Source: Leishmania mexicana MHOM/GT/2001/U1103 (lineage: Eukaryota; Euglenozoa; Kinetoplastea; Trypanosomatida; Trypanosomatidae). Taken from it: DNA of 64,000 bases. Below are positions 18,601 through 27,547 of the stretch, one piece after another (position 1 is the first letter of the stretch; the number at the start of each line of letters is the position of its first letter). Position numbers and translations under genes: made by a program. Below the pieces are notes generated by a model. It made no database searches and was not told where the DNA came from. It was given only the letters and a program-made list of their open reading frames with translations. The DNA lies in assembly GCF_000234665.1 (NCBI RefSeq), contig NC_018324.1, forward strand, positions 1,794,942 to 1,858,941. Direction: 5' to 3'.

Positions 18601-20099
18601 AAGCGGAGGAGCGGCAGCTGAAGTGGGAGATGCTGCAAAAGCGGACACGCAACGCTGAAGAATTGGAGGCTCTGCGCGCTGAGATGAACATGGTGGAGTG
18701 TCAGCTCCGACACGACATGGTGGATCGTCACATGGAGCAGCTCAAGTGGCGGTTAGCGGCCCACCTGACGGACGAGGAGCTGGTGCGACTGCAGAAGGAC
18801 GCCGATACACAGGTGGAGCGCGCGGTGCAGCGTATCGAGGAGGATGAGCAACGACACGCGGAGGACGCGCTGCATTACGAGACCGCGTCGCCTCTTTCAA
18901 TCGAAGTACCTCCAGGCGAAGAAGACAGGGCAGAAGCGGAGAACACCGCGTCGCCGACACGTGGGGTGGAGGAATCGCACCCGTCGACGCAGCCCTCTTC
19001 CACAGCGATCATGACGAAGGAGAGGTGCGATAAGGCAAAACGGCAATCACCCACAAGCGGCCGAGGTGTAAGCGCGAAAGGGCAGGAGTGTGAGGCGGCG
19101 GCGGAAGGGCAAGCACCCGCAGGGGGCGTTAGTTCGTCGTGTCAGCCTTCTGGCGCTCGCATTGTGTTGCATGAGCGACGGCTCTGCTGCTACTCATCGT
19201 CCCCCTCTGCTTCTAGCAGCAACGATTCTACCTCAGTCTCTCTCGCTGCGACGGACGAAACCGGCGGTGGCGCTAGTGGGTCGCTGCATCATAGAGCCCA
19301 AGCCACTTCTCCTTCACGTGTTACGCTGTCGCAAGCGCCAGTGCCTGTAGACTGCTCTGGTGGCCAACCGGACAAAAGGGAACTGCATGCTAGGGTCTTG
19401 GAAAAGGCAAACTCAAGCGGAGGAGTGAGTCCGACTAGCAGGAGGCCGCGCTTGGTGCCACCGCCGAGGCACGCTTATTTCGATGCAGCTGCCGAACATG
19501 GCGAGACTGCGTTGAATCAGCAGCGGTTTCTGGAGCTACGCGATCGCGTCTTGAGCAGGGCAGAAGCCTACACCCAACCTGGCGGAGTTGAGGATCCTCT
19601 TCGACGATACCGACCTCCGTACCGCGGCGACGGGAGCACAGCCATGGCGACCAGCTACACGCCCACCATCACGGCGACGTCCTCGTGCCCTTCCTCCTAC
19701 ACGGCGCCCTCCAGTAGACTTCCCCTTTTTGACAACTACGAACCCAATCAACGTCGCTTCGGCGGCGGCAAGTGCCCCTACGATCCGCAACAACGGAGGC
19801 AGCTGCAGCCACATGTGGATGCCTACATGGCGACCGTGACGAGGACAAGCGTGACCTCTTCAACAGGGCAGAGCATGAGCGACAGCACGTCGACAACGAG
19901 CAGCTACCAGTCGCCGTCCACCTATACCTCTTACGACTACAACTATTCTGCAACCTGCTCGACAATGTGGCGCACTGGTGAGACAACGTCGGCCGGCTCC
20001 ACCGCCTGCGGCTCTTCACTCGCTCAGGCTACAAGGCCTCGCAGCGACCCGCTCGCGCACGATGACGGGCGTAAGCACCTCTGCGCCTCCCATCGCTGA
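15660..20099 (+). CDS. WD40 + TBC-domain protein, TBC1D31 (WDR67)-like
   Basis: 1479 residues. The N-terminal third (about 1-430) reads as WD40-type blades (TSVAFHPVDETCFVLGTGAG, CTVSADALSCWEP, VSVEADGVLSLWSR). A TBC-like domain spans about 625-830: HQYRPAIWRFLAGLP, YLPVLVYPLSLVF, VLMFFLNWGRDFF and WGWELLTSFFTDSFTGAEW follow the TBC1D31 pattern. Residues about 900-1090 form a Glu/Arg/Gln-rich coiled coil, and the last 380 are Ser/Thr-rich and disordered. This order (WD40, TBC, coiled coil) is that of TBC1D31, a centriolar-satellite/cilium protein in animals. The usual Arg and Gln finger motifs of active Rab-GAPs (IxxDxxR and YxQ) are not visible, so it is probably a scaffold. A basal-body or flagellum role is inferred from the family. 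Confidence 0.8.
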   Translation: MTVHIGSNTVVTALWGSEDVTVIPLQPSGQFLSFRLSLTAATTDNTVTSVAFHPVDETCFVLGTGAGKAYGVSLQENKLFLLADVGERCALRCATFCPGYLTGPIVVFVGNDNRLLFLDWQHGTVLQDVLATAHQRPILHIVTGASTESLFCTVSADALSCWEPLASRESADAIDPSSSAVPVTRHQGSTSTPGTTGPSLKDRSTSGFSMPRYGCSGSALPTECTLELQRNCDIVPKLADRVTHRFLGVHILHPALLVSVEADGVLSLWSRAAAPGDNEPVAHRAPLRLQRSATTPSVLRVRCSAQCGALVVLGADAATVDELGDHVEPVVAFVVGQTLEGAGIVRLPSGGTGAPAKDRAAAVTQVSAVQSDCVACLLSTGIVHVVLPSTFHLVFSIPPPSVDRLGHRLGPRSHWSFTPSGPTFGAMWCEHVLLLLHLPTARRCDAGAGHAIEMSTLRVGSRSAPSAGAVAGKKRTPVKPKATPRLGGCPGDAAAAAHGVAVVAQSFLRSCQASRSTPSRRGVGADSLHSGVDAALAVLSRCRPPIVVPKKGFSEVWPDVNEVDVRAAKQELTARRISDAKEADKDTPANGPSAWSSTAAFCDTLSPSSCQYNVNQLQAHLLKHGVFPHQYRPAIWRFLAGLPSKSRTASQFAALARRPPHLAVSQLMNPFPLPPSSTRDAVESALSCLCWASPVFTLASYLPVLVYPLSLVFHDDVQSVVELVLMFFLNWGRDFFVCHPHGPATLLMAMERQLRRLDESLCQHLDAMGAGVAVWGWELLTSFFTDSFTGAEWVQVMDHIFTAPPLFLFAFHVAFVHARLRPELTSALSVDEVRGVLRRSPTAAAASQALSPPKSLQGLIEEGYRLYQSWSCESGDSATGLSSFKVFQTLTPQFEYPVNFVHDSVVLAERLRELSLLQRSRDEEKRAAAHLEALRKASAAASAEEAAFVLQQRARVAAKYDTSAAAWQVYVAVERSRQEREAEERQLKWEMLQKRTRNAEELEALRAEMNMVECQLRHDMVDRHMEQLKWRLAAHLTDEELVRLQKDADTQVERAVQRIEEDEQRHAEDALHYETASPLSIEVPPGEEDRAEAENTASPTRGVEESHPSTQPSSTAIMTKERCDKAKRQSPTSGRGVSAKGQECEAAAEGQAPAGGVSSSCQPSGARIVLHERRLCCYSSSPSASSSNDSTSVSLAATDETGGGASGSLHHRAQATSPSRVTLSQAPVPVDCSGGQPDKRELHARVLEKANSSGGVSPTSRRPRLVPPPRHAYFDAAAEHGETALNQQRFLELRDRVLSRAEAYTQPGGVEDPLRRYRPPYRGDGSTAMATSYTPTITATSSCPSSYTAPSSRLPLFDNYEPNQRRFGGGKCPYDPQQRRQLQPHVDAYMATVTRTSVTSSTGQSMSDSTSTTSSYQSPSTYTSYDYNYSATCSTMWRTGETTSAGSTACGSSLAQATRPRSDPLAHDDGRKHLCASHR

Positions 20100-21332
20100 T
20101 GTGCGACCGCAGTAGGGGCATGCACGAAGAAGAAACAAAGAGACAACCCCTCGTGCTCATGCTGTTTTGGGGTTTCTCTATATATTCTTGTTTTTGTTTT
20201 CTAGAGCTTTGTTACGTTCGATCGCTTCATGGTTGCTGTACGGAGACTGCTGGTTACAACGGCGGCCTTGTCGGGTGCTTCGGGGGTCCCATCGTATCCG
20301 TGACTTTACTCAGTTAGACACCACCGCTGCTCGCAGCGGTATCCATTCTTGCCTCTGCGGTCCGCTCCTGAGATGTCGACAATTACCGCACCGCTTTACA
20401 ATCTGCATAACCACGAAGAAATAACGTCTCCCACTGGTGCTGTGCGCGACTGCTTCACAACGGCGCGTGCTTTGTTTTCTTTTTTTCAACCGGTGCACCT
20501 GCTCTCCCAAGCACGCAGACATGTGAACGACGGTGTTGTGCTCTTCCTCACCGCGACTCTTGAGTGTTTCCCACGCCTTTACCCATCTACGTCGACCTCT
20601 CTATCTCCCTTGTGCTCTCTTTGCCTCGGCTTTTGTTTTTTTTTGTTGTTCCTTCTCCACCATCTCTTCAAGTTCCGGCTGCTTCCATCCGCGCACGTCA
20701 GATGAACAGTGTGGAACGGTGTCTACCTCGTTCCGCCTCTTCACCCGCGAGTGTGCACTAGCGAAAACGACGGTGAAGCGCCCCACGCTTCGCCGCCATT
20801 GCATCGCACGTCAGAGAGTGTTTTTTTTTCTGTGGCAACGATGTGCGCAGGCGTACTCAAATAAGTCATCATCTCAGAGCTTTGCCCATCTGCCACGGAC
20901 GTCTTCCCTCCGCTGCTCTTCACGGCACACTCGCCGAAAGTGCCAAACTCGTTTTTGTGTTGTTTGCCAGCCACCGTACCGGATGCATTTCTCTTGCCAG
21001 CACCCTTGCTGATCTCGCGCTGTACAGCTTCCTCTCGCTCCTCTTTAGATGTCAGCCATTCCGTAGGCGTCGCTCGTGTCACATCAGCTGCGGCACCACT
21101 GCTTCCCGGTTTCTCTTCGATTCTCCATTCCATTCTTGATTGCACCGAGCGAAGGCCGTTTCTGCAGCCGCCGCACTGCCTTGGCGTCGTGGTACCGCCT
21201 GTATCCGTGTCGACGTCTTGGTTGTGTGCTGTTCTCTGGGTCTCGCTGCTGCTAGCGAAAGCGCCCGCTTGGTATTATTCTGCACGAACTCTCTTCCCCT
21301 CCCCCCTCCCAACGACCCACCGGTGCGCTGGG
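20100..21332. other. Intergenic region / leader, no gene seen
   Basis: Pyrimidine-rich spacer with T-rich runs (about 20476-20488, 20630-20645, 20820-20830) and CT tracts. From 20940 the frame of the next gene is open (131 codons, GTG first) but has no ATG, and its Ser/Leu/Cys-rich content looks like translated leader. A candidate acceptor AG is at 21254-21255 after a T/C-rich stretch. Confidence 0.7.
21254..21255 (+). promoter_or_regulatory. Possible spliced-leader acceptor AG for the CH-domain candidate gene
   Basis: T/C/G-rich stretch at about 21227-21252 followed by CTAG; 78 nt before the ATG at 21333. A stronger CT tract (21288-21312) has no AG between it and the ATG, so the acceptor must lie upstream of it. 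Confidence 0.35.
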
Positions 21333-24300
21333 ATGGGGATGTCGCCGAATGTGACAAGTGCCAACGTGGACCTCTACGTTCTCGAATACATGGTGAACAT
21401 GCGCTGGTTGCTCCGCTACGCGGCCCATGAACTCGACCCGACCGTAGAGCAGCACTACCCGGACTTCGTGGCGCAGGTGGTCAACTTGGACATGGTTCTT
21501 TCCGACACCACGTTTGAGCACAGCTGCACACTCGGCGATGTGCCCTTTGGCATTGTGCGTCTCGCACGGGAGGCAGTGCTGTATTTGCTAGTGTCGGATC
21601 ATCTCCTGGGTGGGTGCCCACCGACCATGCATCCGTTCCTGCAACGGACTGTCGTGGCGGTGTCGAGCGGGGCAGCCCGCCGATCTCCCCGAAGAGCACC
21701 AGTAAGCGCCGACCTCAACGTGAGTTTTCCGAGCGACGGCGACGGCGACGACAGGGAAGGCGGTGCTTTACGAACGGTCACAGAACTCGACGGGCTACCG
21801 CTGAACACCATCGACCCTTCCAGCGAAGAGATGCTGAGGCTGGCCGAAGTGGAAGCCCAGGGGAGAGAGACGCAGGCGATGCTGCTCTTGCTGCGCTGGC
21901 TTTTCAGCGAAGGCGTACTCTCGGAAGACGACGTTTTGGCAACGGTAGAGATGGACCGCACTGTCGACGGCAGCGTCAACACCCAGGCGAGCACGCCAAC
22001 CCTCGCCGCGACGGGGTACGAGCGGTTTAGCCGGCATCAGCGACTCGCGTATCACCTGGCACAAATGGTACCGTTCTATTTTGGCGCACACCTTCTCCTG
22101 TCGCGCTCGCTGCTTCTGCAGCACTGCTCAACGCTGCTCACCAAGGAGGCGGTGATGCGCCACGTTGCCCACCTGCGTTCCGTCGTTTTACTTGTTGCCC
22201 CACGTCTCGCGGCGGTTCCACCGCCGTCAAGCGTTGAAGGGGCCCTTCTCGAGTGGTTTCAGGTGATTGTGGACTCGATCAACTCAAGCGAAGACGGAGC
22301 GGTGGTTCTCGAACGCCTGCACGACTGCTCGGCTCTGCGTGCTTTCATTCAGCAGGGGCCGTTTTGCGACGACGTGATGGACCCGGCAGATCGAGATTTC
22401 TTTCGACTCGTGCAGAGCGGTGAATCCGTGTGTGTAGCGCTGCTGTTCTACTACCCAGATACCGTTCCACTCGAAGGGCTTTCGACGGCTCTGCGTGCGG
22501 CGGAAGACTGTGCAGAGGGATGCCTAGACACGGAGTCTGGGCTGGAGCTGCTGCATCAGCATCTGTCTTTGTGCTATTGGACCGCCATCGTAGCGGCGGC
22601 GCGGCAGCTGGGTGTGTGGACGCTTCTGAGACCCGAGGAGATTGTGCGATACGGTCGGACGGCCCTTCCGTTGCATCTTTTTTGCCTCATCCAGCAACTG
22701 TTTGCTGTACTCGCCACCAAGGCGGAGGAGGACGTGCGCGTGAGCGCTGACACGGCGTGGTGGGAGCAGATGAAAAGCAGAGATGGCCTGACGGAGATGA
22801 TGCGAGCTGCTGAAGCCGACGCCGGCACTGATGCCCAAGAATGGAGTGACACGCCGACGACGGCGACAATGACGAAGAGCAGAGTTGCCCTCTCAGGTGC
22901 GCAACAGGTGCTCCGCAGATCGATGCACGACACGTTTTTGCCCCCCATGTTCGCGGCAGGAGATGCCAGCGGCGACGGCACTGGGTCCGAGCAGGTTTGC
23001 ATGGAGTCTGACTGTGACGGGCGGCCGCAGGAAAGACGCGTCGTTGCGCCGCCGTCCTCGACTGGGAGAGCGGCCCAGAGGTTTGACGCGGATGAGTGTC
23101 GCTCCGCTAACAACAGTGTCAGCGTTCCGGTTACTGGGGAAGATGACACCGACGGGAACACAACACAGTTCTTCGAGGTTGTTCGCACCCAGCGCGGAGT
23201 TCGGACTGTTTCGGGGACGGGGCCCGAGGAAACCCTCGAGACGGCTACGTCCGTCTTACGGCCGATGGTGCAGGGGCGCGGAAGCGCGCTGACGCGCACG
23301 AGCGCCGCCACTTCGGGGACAGCGACAACGACGATGTCGTTAGACACCCTCACCACTGTCCCCGCTGCGAACCTCCACGATGGACAGCGGAGGACAGATT
23401 CCCGAGCTGCTGTGTTCGGGGTGCACGTCATGGATACATACGCTCGAGCCGAGGAGGAGAGTGTGCCTGACTCGCGTGCCACAACTGCAGGCAACCTCAC
23501 GGCGCAGGCCGCGCTTGTGCTCGGTCAGCCGCTCCCGACGTGTGCAGACACGCTTCTCCACACGAGAGCGGCCGACGCTGTCCTCCACGGGAGCGCAGCC
23601 GCGGCCTACGCAAAACTGCCCACCTCCACCACAGTACTGGTCGACGTGCCTGTTGTAACGGCGCCAGCGTCTCAGAAAAGGCTTTCCAGGGAGAGAGACC
23701 AAGGGGAGTTGTCGTTGCACGGTGCTGGTAGTGACTACAACGCCAACAAAGATGTCTCTGTGGTGGTCCAGCTTGCAGAGGTTTCGCGAGATACGTCATC
23801 CACTATTGCGCGCGCGGCCGAGCTGTCTGTGAGCTCCTCGCTGACGGAGAGTTCCGACTTTGTTATGTGGAAAGCTCCGCCAGATTCCAACGAGGCAAAC
23901 GAGGCAGCACACGAAATCTCCGACAGTGGTGACTTCTCAGACTCGAAGCAGATGTCAGCGGTGACGACAGATTTCCAGTGCACAACAGAGGAGTCTCCTT
24001 CACGGCAGGTGCTCGCTCCTGGCACGGGCACTGCAGAGTCAGCAGCGGCGTTGGATAGCGCGATGACGCGTCCTCTGCTGGCGAGCACCACTGTGACCAG
24101 CGCCCACATCCCTGCTGCGCGGATGGTCGTGTCTCCCAGACAAGAAGGCGGGGAGGGGGTTGAGGATCCAGAGACTCATACGGTTGCCCTGAGGCAGATC
24201 CGCGATGCAACATGCACAGGCCAGTCGTCCTCGATGGTTTCGTCGTCGACTACCAGGGGCAAAGTCACTGCCGCCGAGCAACGCTCTGATCCAAGCGCCG

Positions 24301-25562
24301 CGCATGTGCCCAGTAGCCTCTCCCCTGTTGCAGGCTCAGCAAGGTCCACGCCAAACGCATCTACGAGCCCCCTCTCCCGCGAGGCCGATTGCAGCAGCCC
24401 ACACTCGCGTAAGTGCTCTCGGGTGAGGGACATAGCAGTCGAAGACAAACCCAGGGCACTTCTCCGCGGCGAAGCAGAGGCCTGGGCACGCGCCGCGAGC
24501 AGAGGCAGGCCTTTTTCACAGACTCCCAAGAAGCTAGAGCCGCTTCAGACGCGATGGCAAGATCGCCAGACGGGAATGGGAGGCGGAGCCCATGCAACGG
24601 TGACGTGTGACTTGCCAACGTCGCTGTCCCACGAGCAAACGCTCAGGCGAGTGGACAGTGATGCACTGCCCGCCATGTCTGGAGAGGACAGGGAAGAGTA
24701 CTGCTCCTTGCCTCCCAGTATGTTGTCGCCTTCCCCGGTCTACCCCGTCTCGAGTGCCCGCAGAGCTCGTGAACACGCCAGTGAGGGAATGCGAGATCAT
24801 AACACTCCCCACCGAACGGTGAGTGAAGGAACCAACTCCATCGAGGTGTCGCCGCTGCCACTGGTGCTGACGCGCAGTGTCTCCGAGGTCTATGGCACCG
24901 ATTATGCTTTGATGCTCGAAGACATGGCTGCCTCCGATGTGGATCTTCTTCGTCGTCGCCACCGCACCACAGAGGAGAGCTGGTACTCGAGTGCGTCGTG
25001 GCCGTACCGCCGCAGCTGGCGCGGCGCCGCCGAATCTCTCGTGAGCGCTATATCGTCAACGCAGAACACGGCGCAAGTGCGAGAGCTGCTGGATCGCTTG
25101 ACGGGGATCAGCCTGACGGATTTGGCAGACAAGGACAAGCAAGAGCTGTATAGTGCCCTGGCTCAGCAACAGGCAGTGGTCCATGAGCTGAAGACTGCGC
25201 TCCACGGTGGGAGCGCCCGCGTGGGTAGCAGAGGGCAGTTTAACATCCCAACTCACCGACCAGCACTCCAGCGCAGACGCAAAGTGCAGCGGCAGTCCCC
25301 GCTGGAAGAAACGGACGGCCGAGGCAAGGAGGCGCTTGTCGAGGCGGGAGGAGCTGTTCGGCGGAAGCCGCGCGACACGCTCGGCGAGGGTGCAGGCACG
25401 CGGCGCAGCTTACTGTCTCCCATGACGGCAGAGTCCGGCGGCTCTGCCGCGCCCACGGTGCAGAGCGATGGCGATGGGCAGCTGGCTGAGACGGACGTCT
25501 CGCTGCAGGTGAACGAGTCGCTTCTGTTTCCAACCTCCACGAGTCCACCGGCGTCCGCGTAA
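21333..25562 (+). CDS. Large protein with a possible CAMSAP-type calponin-homology domain
   Basis: 1409 residues from the first ATG (a second ATG is two codons later). The N-terminal 460 residues are ordered and helical. Residues about 300-465 resemble a CH domain of the CAMSAP type: a start with LLEWFQVIVDSINSS, then LVQSGESVCVALLFYYPD, then a helix reading HLSLCYWTAIVAAARQLGV, the loop LLRPEEIV and the closing helix PLHLFCLIQQLFAVLA. Residues about 480-1230 are Ser/Thr/Ala-rich and probably disordered. A short helical stretch (about 1236-1290, with QVRELLDRLTGISLTDL) precedes a basic tail. No CKK domain is visible, so it is not a full CAMSAP. If the CH reading is right, a microtubule or actin scaffold role is likely; otherwise the function is unknown. 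Confidence 0.7.
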   Translation: MGMSPNVTSANVDLYVLEYMVNMRWLLRYAAHELDPTVEQHYPDFVAQVVNLDMVLSDTTFEHSCTLGDVPFGIVRLAREAVLYLLVSDHLLGGCPPTMHPFLQRTVVAVSSGAARRSPRRAPVSADLNVSFPSDGDGDDREGGALRTVTELDGLPLNTIDPSSEEMLRLAEVEAQGRETQAMLLLLRWLFSEGVLSEDDVLATVEMDRTVDGSVNTQASTPTLAATGYERFSRHQRLAYHLAQMVPFYFGAHLLLSRSLLLQHCSTLLTKEAVMRHVAHLRSVVLLVAPRLAAVPPPSSVEGALLEWFQVIVDSINSSEDGAVVLERLHDCSALRAFIQQGPFCDDVMDPADRDFFRLVQSGESVCVALLFYYPDTVPLEGLSTALRAAEDCAEGCLDTESGLELLHQHLSLCYWTAIVAAARQLGVWTLLRPEEIVRYGRTALPLHLFCLIQQLFAVLATKAEEDVRVSADTAWWEQMKSRDGLTEMMRAAEADAGTDAQEWSDTPTTATMTKSRVALSGAQQVLRRSMHDTFLPPMFAAGDASGDGTGSEQVCMESDCDGRPQERRVVAPPSSTGRAAQRFDADECRSANNSVSVPVTGEDDTDGNTTQFFEVVRTQRGVRTVSGTGPEETLETATSVLRPMVQGRGSALTRTSAATSGTATTTMSLDTLTTVPAANLHDGQRRTDSRAAVFGVHVMDTYARAEEESVPDSRATTAGNLTAQAALVLGQPLPTCADTLLHTRAADAVLHGSAAAAYAKLPTSTTVLVDVPVVTAPASQKRLSRERDQGELSLHGAGSDYNANKDVSVVVQLAEVSRDTSSTIARAAELSVSSSLTESSDFVMWKAPPDSNEANEAAHEISDSGDFSDSKQMSAVTTDFQCTTEESPSRQVLAPGTGTAESAAALDSAMTRPLLASTTVTSAHIPAARMVVSPRQEGGEGVEDPETHTVALRQIRDATCTGQSSSMVSSSTTRGKVTAAEQRSDPSAAHVPSSLSPVAGSARSTPNASTSPLSREADCSSPHSRKCSRVRDIAVEDKPRALLRGEAEAWARAASRGRPFSQTPKKLEPLQTRWQDRQTGMGGGAHATVTCDLPTSLSHEQTLRRVDSDALPAMSGEDREEYCSLPPSMLSPSPVYPVSSARRAREHASEGMRDHNTPHRTVSEGTNSIEVSPLPLVLTRSVSEVYGTDYALMLEDMAASDVDLLRRRHRTTEESWYSSASWPYRRSWRGAAESLVSAISSTQNTAQVRELLDRLTGISLTDLADKDKQELYSALAQQQAVVHELKTALHGGSARVGSRGQFNIPTHRPALQRRRKVQRQSPLEETDGRGKEALVEAGGAVRRKPRDTLGEGAGTRRSLLSPMTAESGGSAAPTVQSDGDGQLAETDVSLQVNESLLFPTSTSPPASA

Positions 25563-26370
25563 GATGCAGGATGGGCACAGCAAAAGGAAAGATGACGGCA
25601 AGTGGACGCGCACTGAAGAAGAGATGACGTAAAGTTCGCCTCGCCACACACCAGAACACATGCGAAGAAGAAAAAAAAAGGATGGAGCCTCGTGTCCACG
25701 TCGGCTCAGCACTTCCAGGTGCGAGACCGCCGTGCAGCGCCTATGCAAAATATAGAGGGGCTCACTCAAAGGACCGCCTCTGTGGACACACGCCACATTC
25801 GGTGTCGTCTGCCGACTGGTATGCACACATTAATCTCTATGAGGTGTGTATCCGTGTGTATGCCGGTGCATTCTTCTCCGGTGGTGTCTGCGCCACCTGC
25901 GTGACGTGCTCGCACCGCGAGAGGCAAGGAGAGACGGCTGTCGCTTCCAGAGGTGTTTGGGACTCTCTGGTGGCTCCGTGGCGGGTCAAGGACGTGGAGG
26001 GTACTGGGGTGTCTCTCGTCACCCATGCGGACCCCCACACGAGGTGCTCCAGCTCCCTTTATCGCTTCCTGTCTCCCTCTCGCCTCTAACACGGCTTTAC
26101 TTTTCCCTGCATCCGTCAACACTCGGCGTTCACAAGGTCTGTGTCTATCACAGAAATGAAGCTTCGCATCAACGCACCCTTCTGCGCCCCCTTCTCCTCT
26201 TCCCTCCCGACCCTCCTCACCCTCCAGCCAACCCCTTCCATCCCCTTCACCACCGGTGCCCCTCTGCCATCCTAGCACAGCCAAGGCCTCCTCAGCGCAT
26301 GGGCGCATACACGGGAGGTTTTTCTTATTAGTGTCTTTTGTTTCTGCTCTGCTCTTGTCTGCGACCCCTC
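25563..26370. other. Intergenic region, no gene seen
   Basis: Spacer with an A-rich run (25668-25679) and a CT-rich block (about 26185-26260). Minus-strand frames are Arg/Gly-rich antisense of the CT tracts and are not convincing. Confidence 0.75.
26330..26331 (+). promoter_or_regulatory. Candidate spliced-leader acceptor AG for PIG-P gene
   Basis: T-rich tract GGTTTTTCTTATTAG ends in the AG, 40 nt before the ATG at 26371. Confidence 0.5.
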
Positions 26371-26841
26371 ATGACGGAGGACAGCCAAGGTGCGCAAATC
26401 GCCATCAACGGCTTCATTGGCTCCATACTTATTGTACTGGGCTCCATCACCTACGTCCTCTGGGCCGTTCTGCCAGATGACGTGCTGCACCGGATGCACC
26501 TGACCTACTACCCGGATCGCTACTGGGCCGTGGCCATTCCGGCCATTCTCGTTATGTTTATTTTCCACTACTTCACCACGTCTTGGCTGCTGGTGCTCGT
26601 CACAACGCACCCGTTGACGGATGGCCGGTGCATCACGGACGTGGACAGCAAGCCGGACAAGGAGATCGAGGTCGGGGCACTGGCAGACTCTAGTAGCAGC
26701 GTGCCGCCGTGGGTGGATATTCCAGTGTCGGTCGCAAGCCACCTCTTGTTCGAACCGTGGAATGAGAAAGTGCGATACAGCGCACGAAGGCCGACGGAGA
26801 TGATGAATGGGGAAAAGGGGAGGAGAGAGCGGTTTGTCTGA
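26371..26841 (+). CDS. PIGP: GPI-GlcNAc transferase subunit P (PIG-P)
   Basis: 156 residues from the first ATG; the longer frame starts at a non-ATG codon at 26338. Two hydrophobic segments, about residues 10-35 (GFIGSILIVLGSITYVLWAV) and 51-78 (AVAIPAILVMFIFHYF), are separated by the family signature LTYYPDRYWAVAIP. After the second segment comes NTSPLD-like text (VTTHPLTDGRCITD). This is the PIG-P layout. The subunit belongs to the ER complex that moves GlcNAc from UDP-GlcNAc to phosphatidylinositol, the first step of GPI-anchor synthesis, which supports the GPI-anchored surface coat of these parasites. The C-terminal 70 residues are soluble and slightly longer than in most relatives. Confidence 0.85.
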   Translation: MTEDSQGAQIAINGFIGSILIVLGSITYVLWAVLPDDVLHRMHLTYYPDRYWAVAIPAILVMFIFHYFTTSWLLVLVTTHPLTDGRCITDVDSKPDKEIEVGALADSSSSVPPWVDIPVSVASHLLFEPWNEKVRYSARRPTEMMNGEKGRRERFV

Positions 26842-27547
26842 GGGTTGTCCATGTGCGGGTCGACATGTATGTGTGCACATCACGAGCCCCTACCGCCCAC
26901 CCATGCAGCTTGTCGCATCTGTTCGCGTCTGTGTTTACGCGCGCTGGGTGGTGCTGAACTTACGCCTCCCATCAACCACTGCTCTGTGCTTCCGTCTCGG
27001 TTGCCGTGACGGCGGCTCACGTCACTTTCTAGGCTGCAGCGGAGTGTGGCGTCCATGATGTCCGCTGTCATGGTGGCAGCCTGACAGAGAACAAAAACAA
27101 ACAAAAGGGATCGCCGCCAGGAGAGGTGAAAGGACGCAAACCCAAAGTGCGTCTTCTCGCGAACTCGCTCCTGGTCGTCACGCACGTGCAACGTTCGCGC
27201 GTACACGAGTGGTGTCGGTGTGGTACGCTTCTGGAGCTTTGGGGTCCCCGCCGCGCTGCCTCCTGGAAAGGGACGGGGGAGGGAGGGGAAGCGTGCATCG
27301 AACATGATGGCACACGACCAGGCGACCGTTTCTCCTGCTGATGTGTGCCGCATCCGGACAGTGCTTCCGGGCTTCACGGCACGAAAACTAAATTTCCGTT
27401 CATGCACACCGTCCCGTCGCTGACTGAAGATACGCACACACACGCATGCTTGTGTGTGCCTTCGCGAAAACGTACTGTGGACCACACCACCCCCTCTCTC
27501 CTCACCCTTCTCAAGCCCATCGCTTTCTTTTTGCTTGCTGAGCAGCA
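26842..27547. other. Intergenic region, no gene seen
   Basis: Spacer. A CT-rich tract (about 27485-27540) leads to the next gene. No reading frame on either strand looks coding. Confidence 0.75.
27541..27542 (+). promoter_or_regulatory. Candidate spliced-leader acceptor region for the first helical-repeat gene
   Basis: Long pyrimidine tract (about 27489-27540) interrupted by TCAAG (AG at 27514-27515) and ending GCTGAGCAG. AG at 27514-27515 would leave 33 nt of leader and AG at 27541-27542 only 6 nt; the upstream one is more comfortable for translation. Confidence 0.45.
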
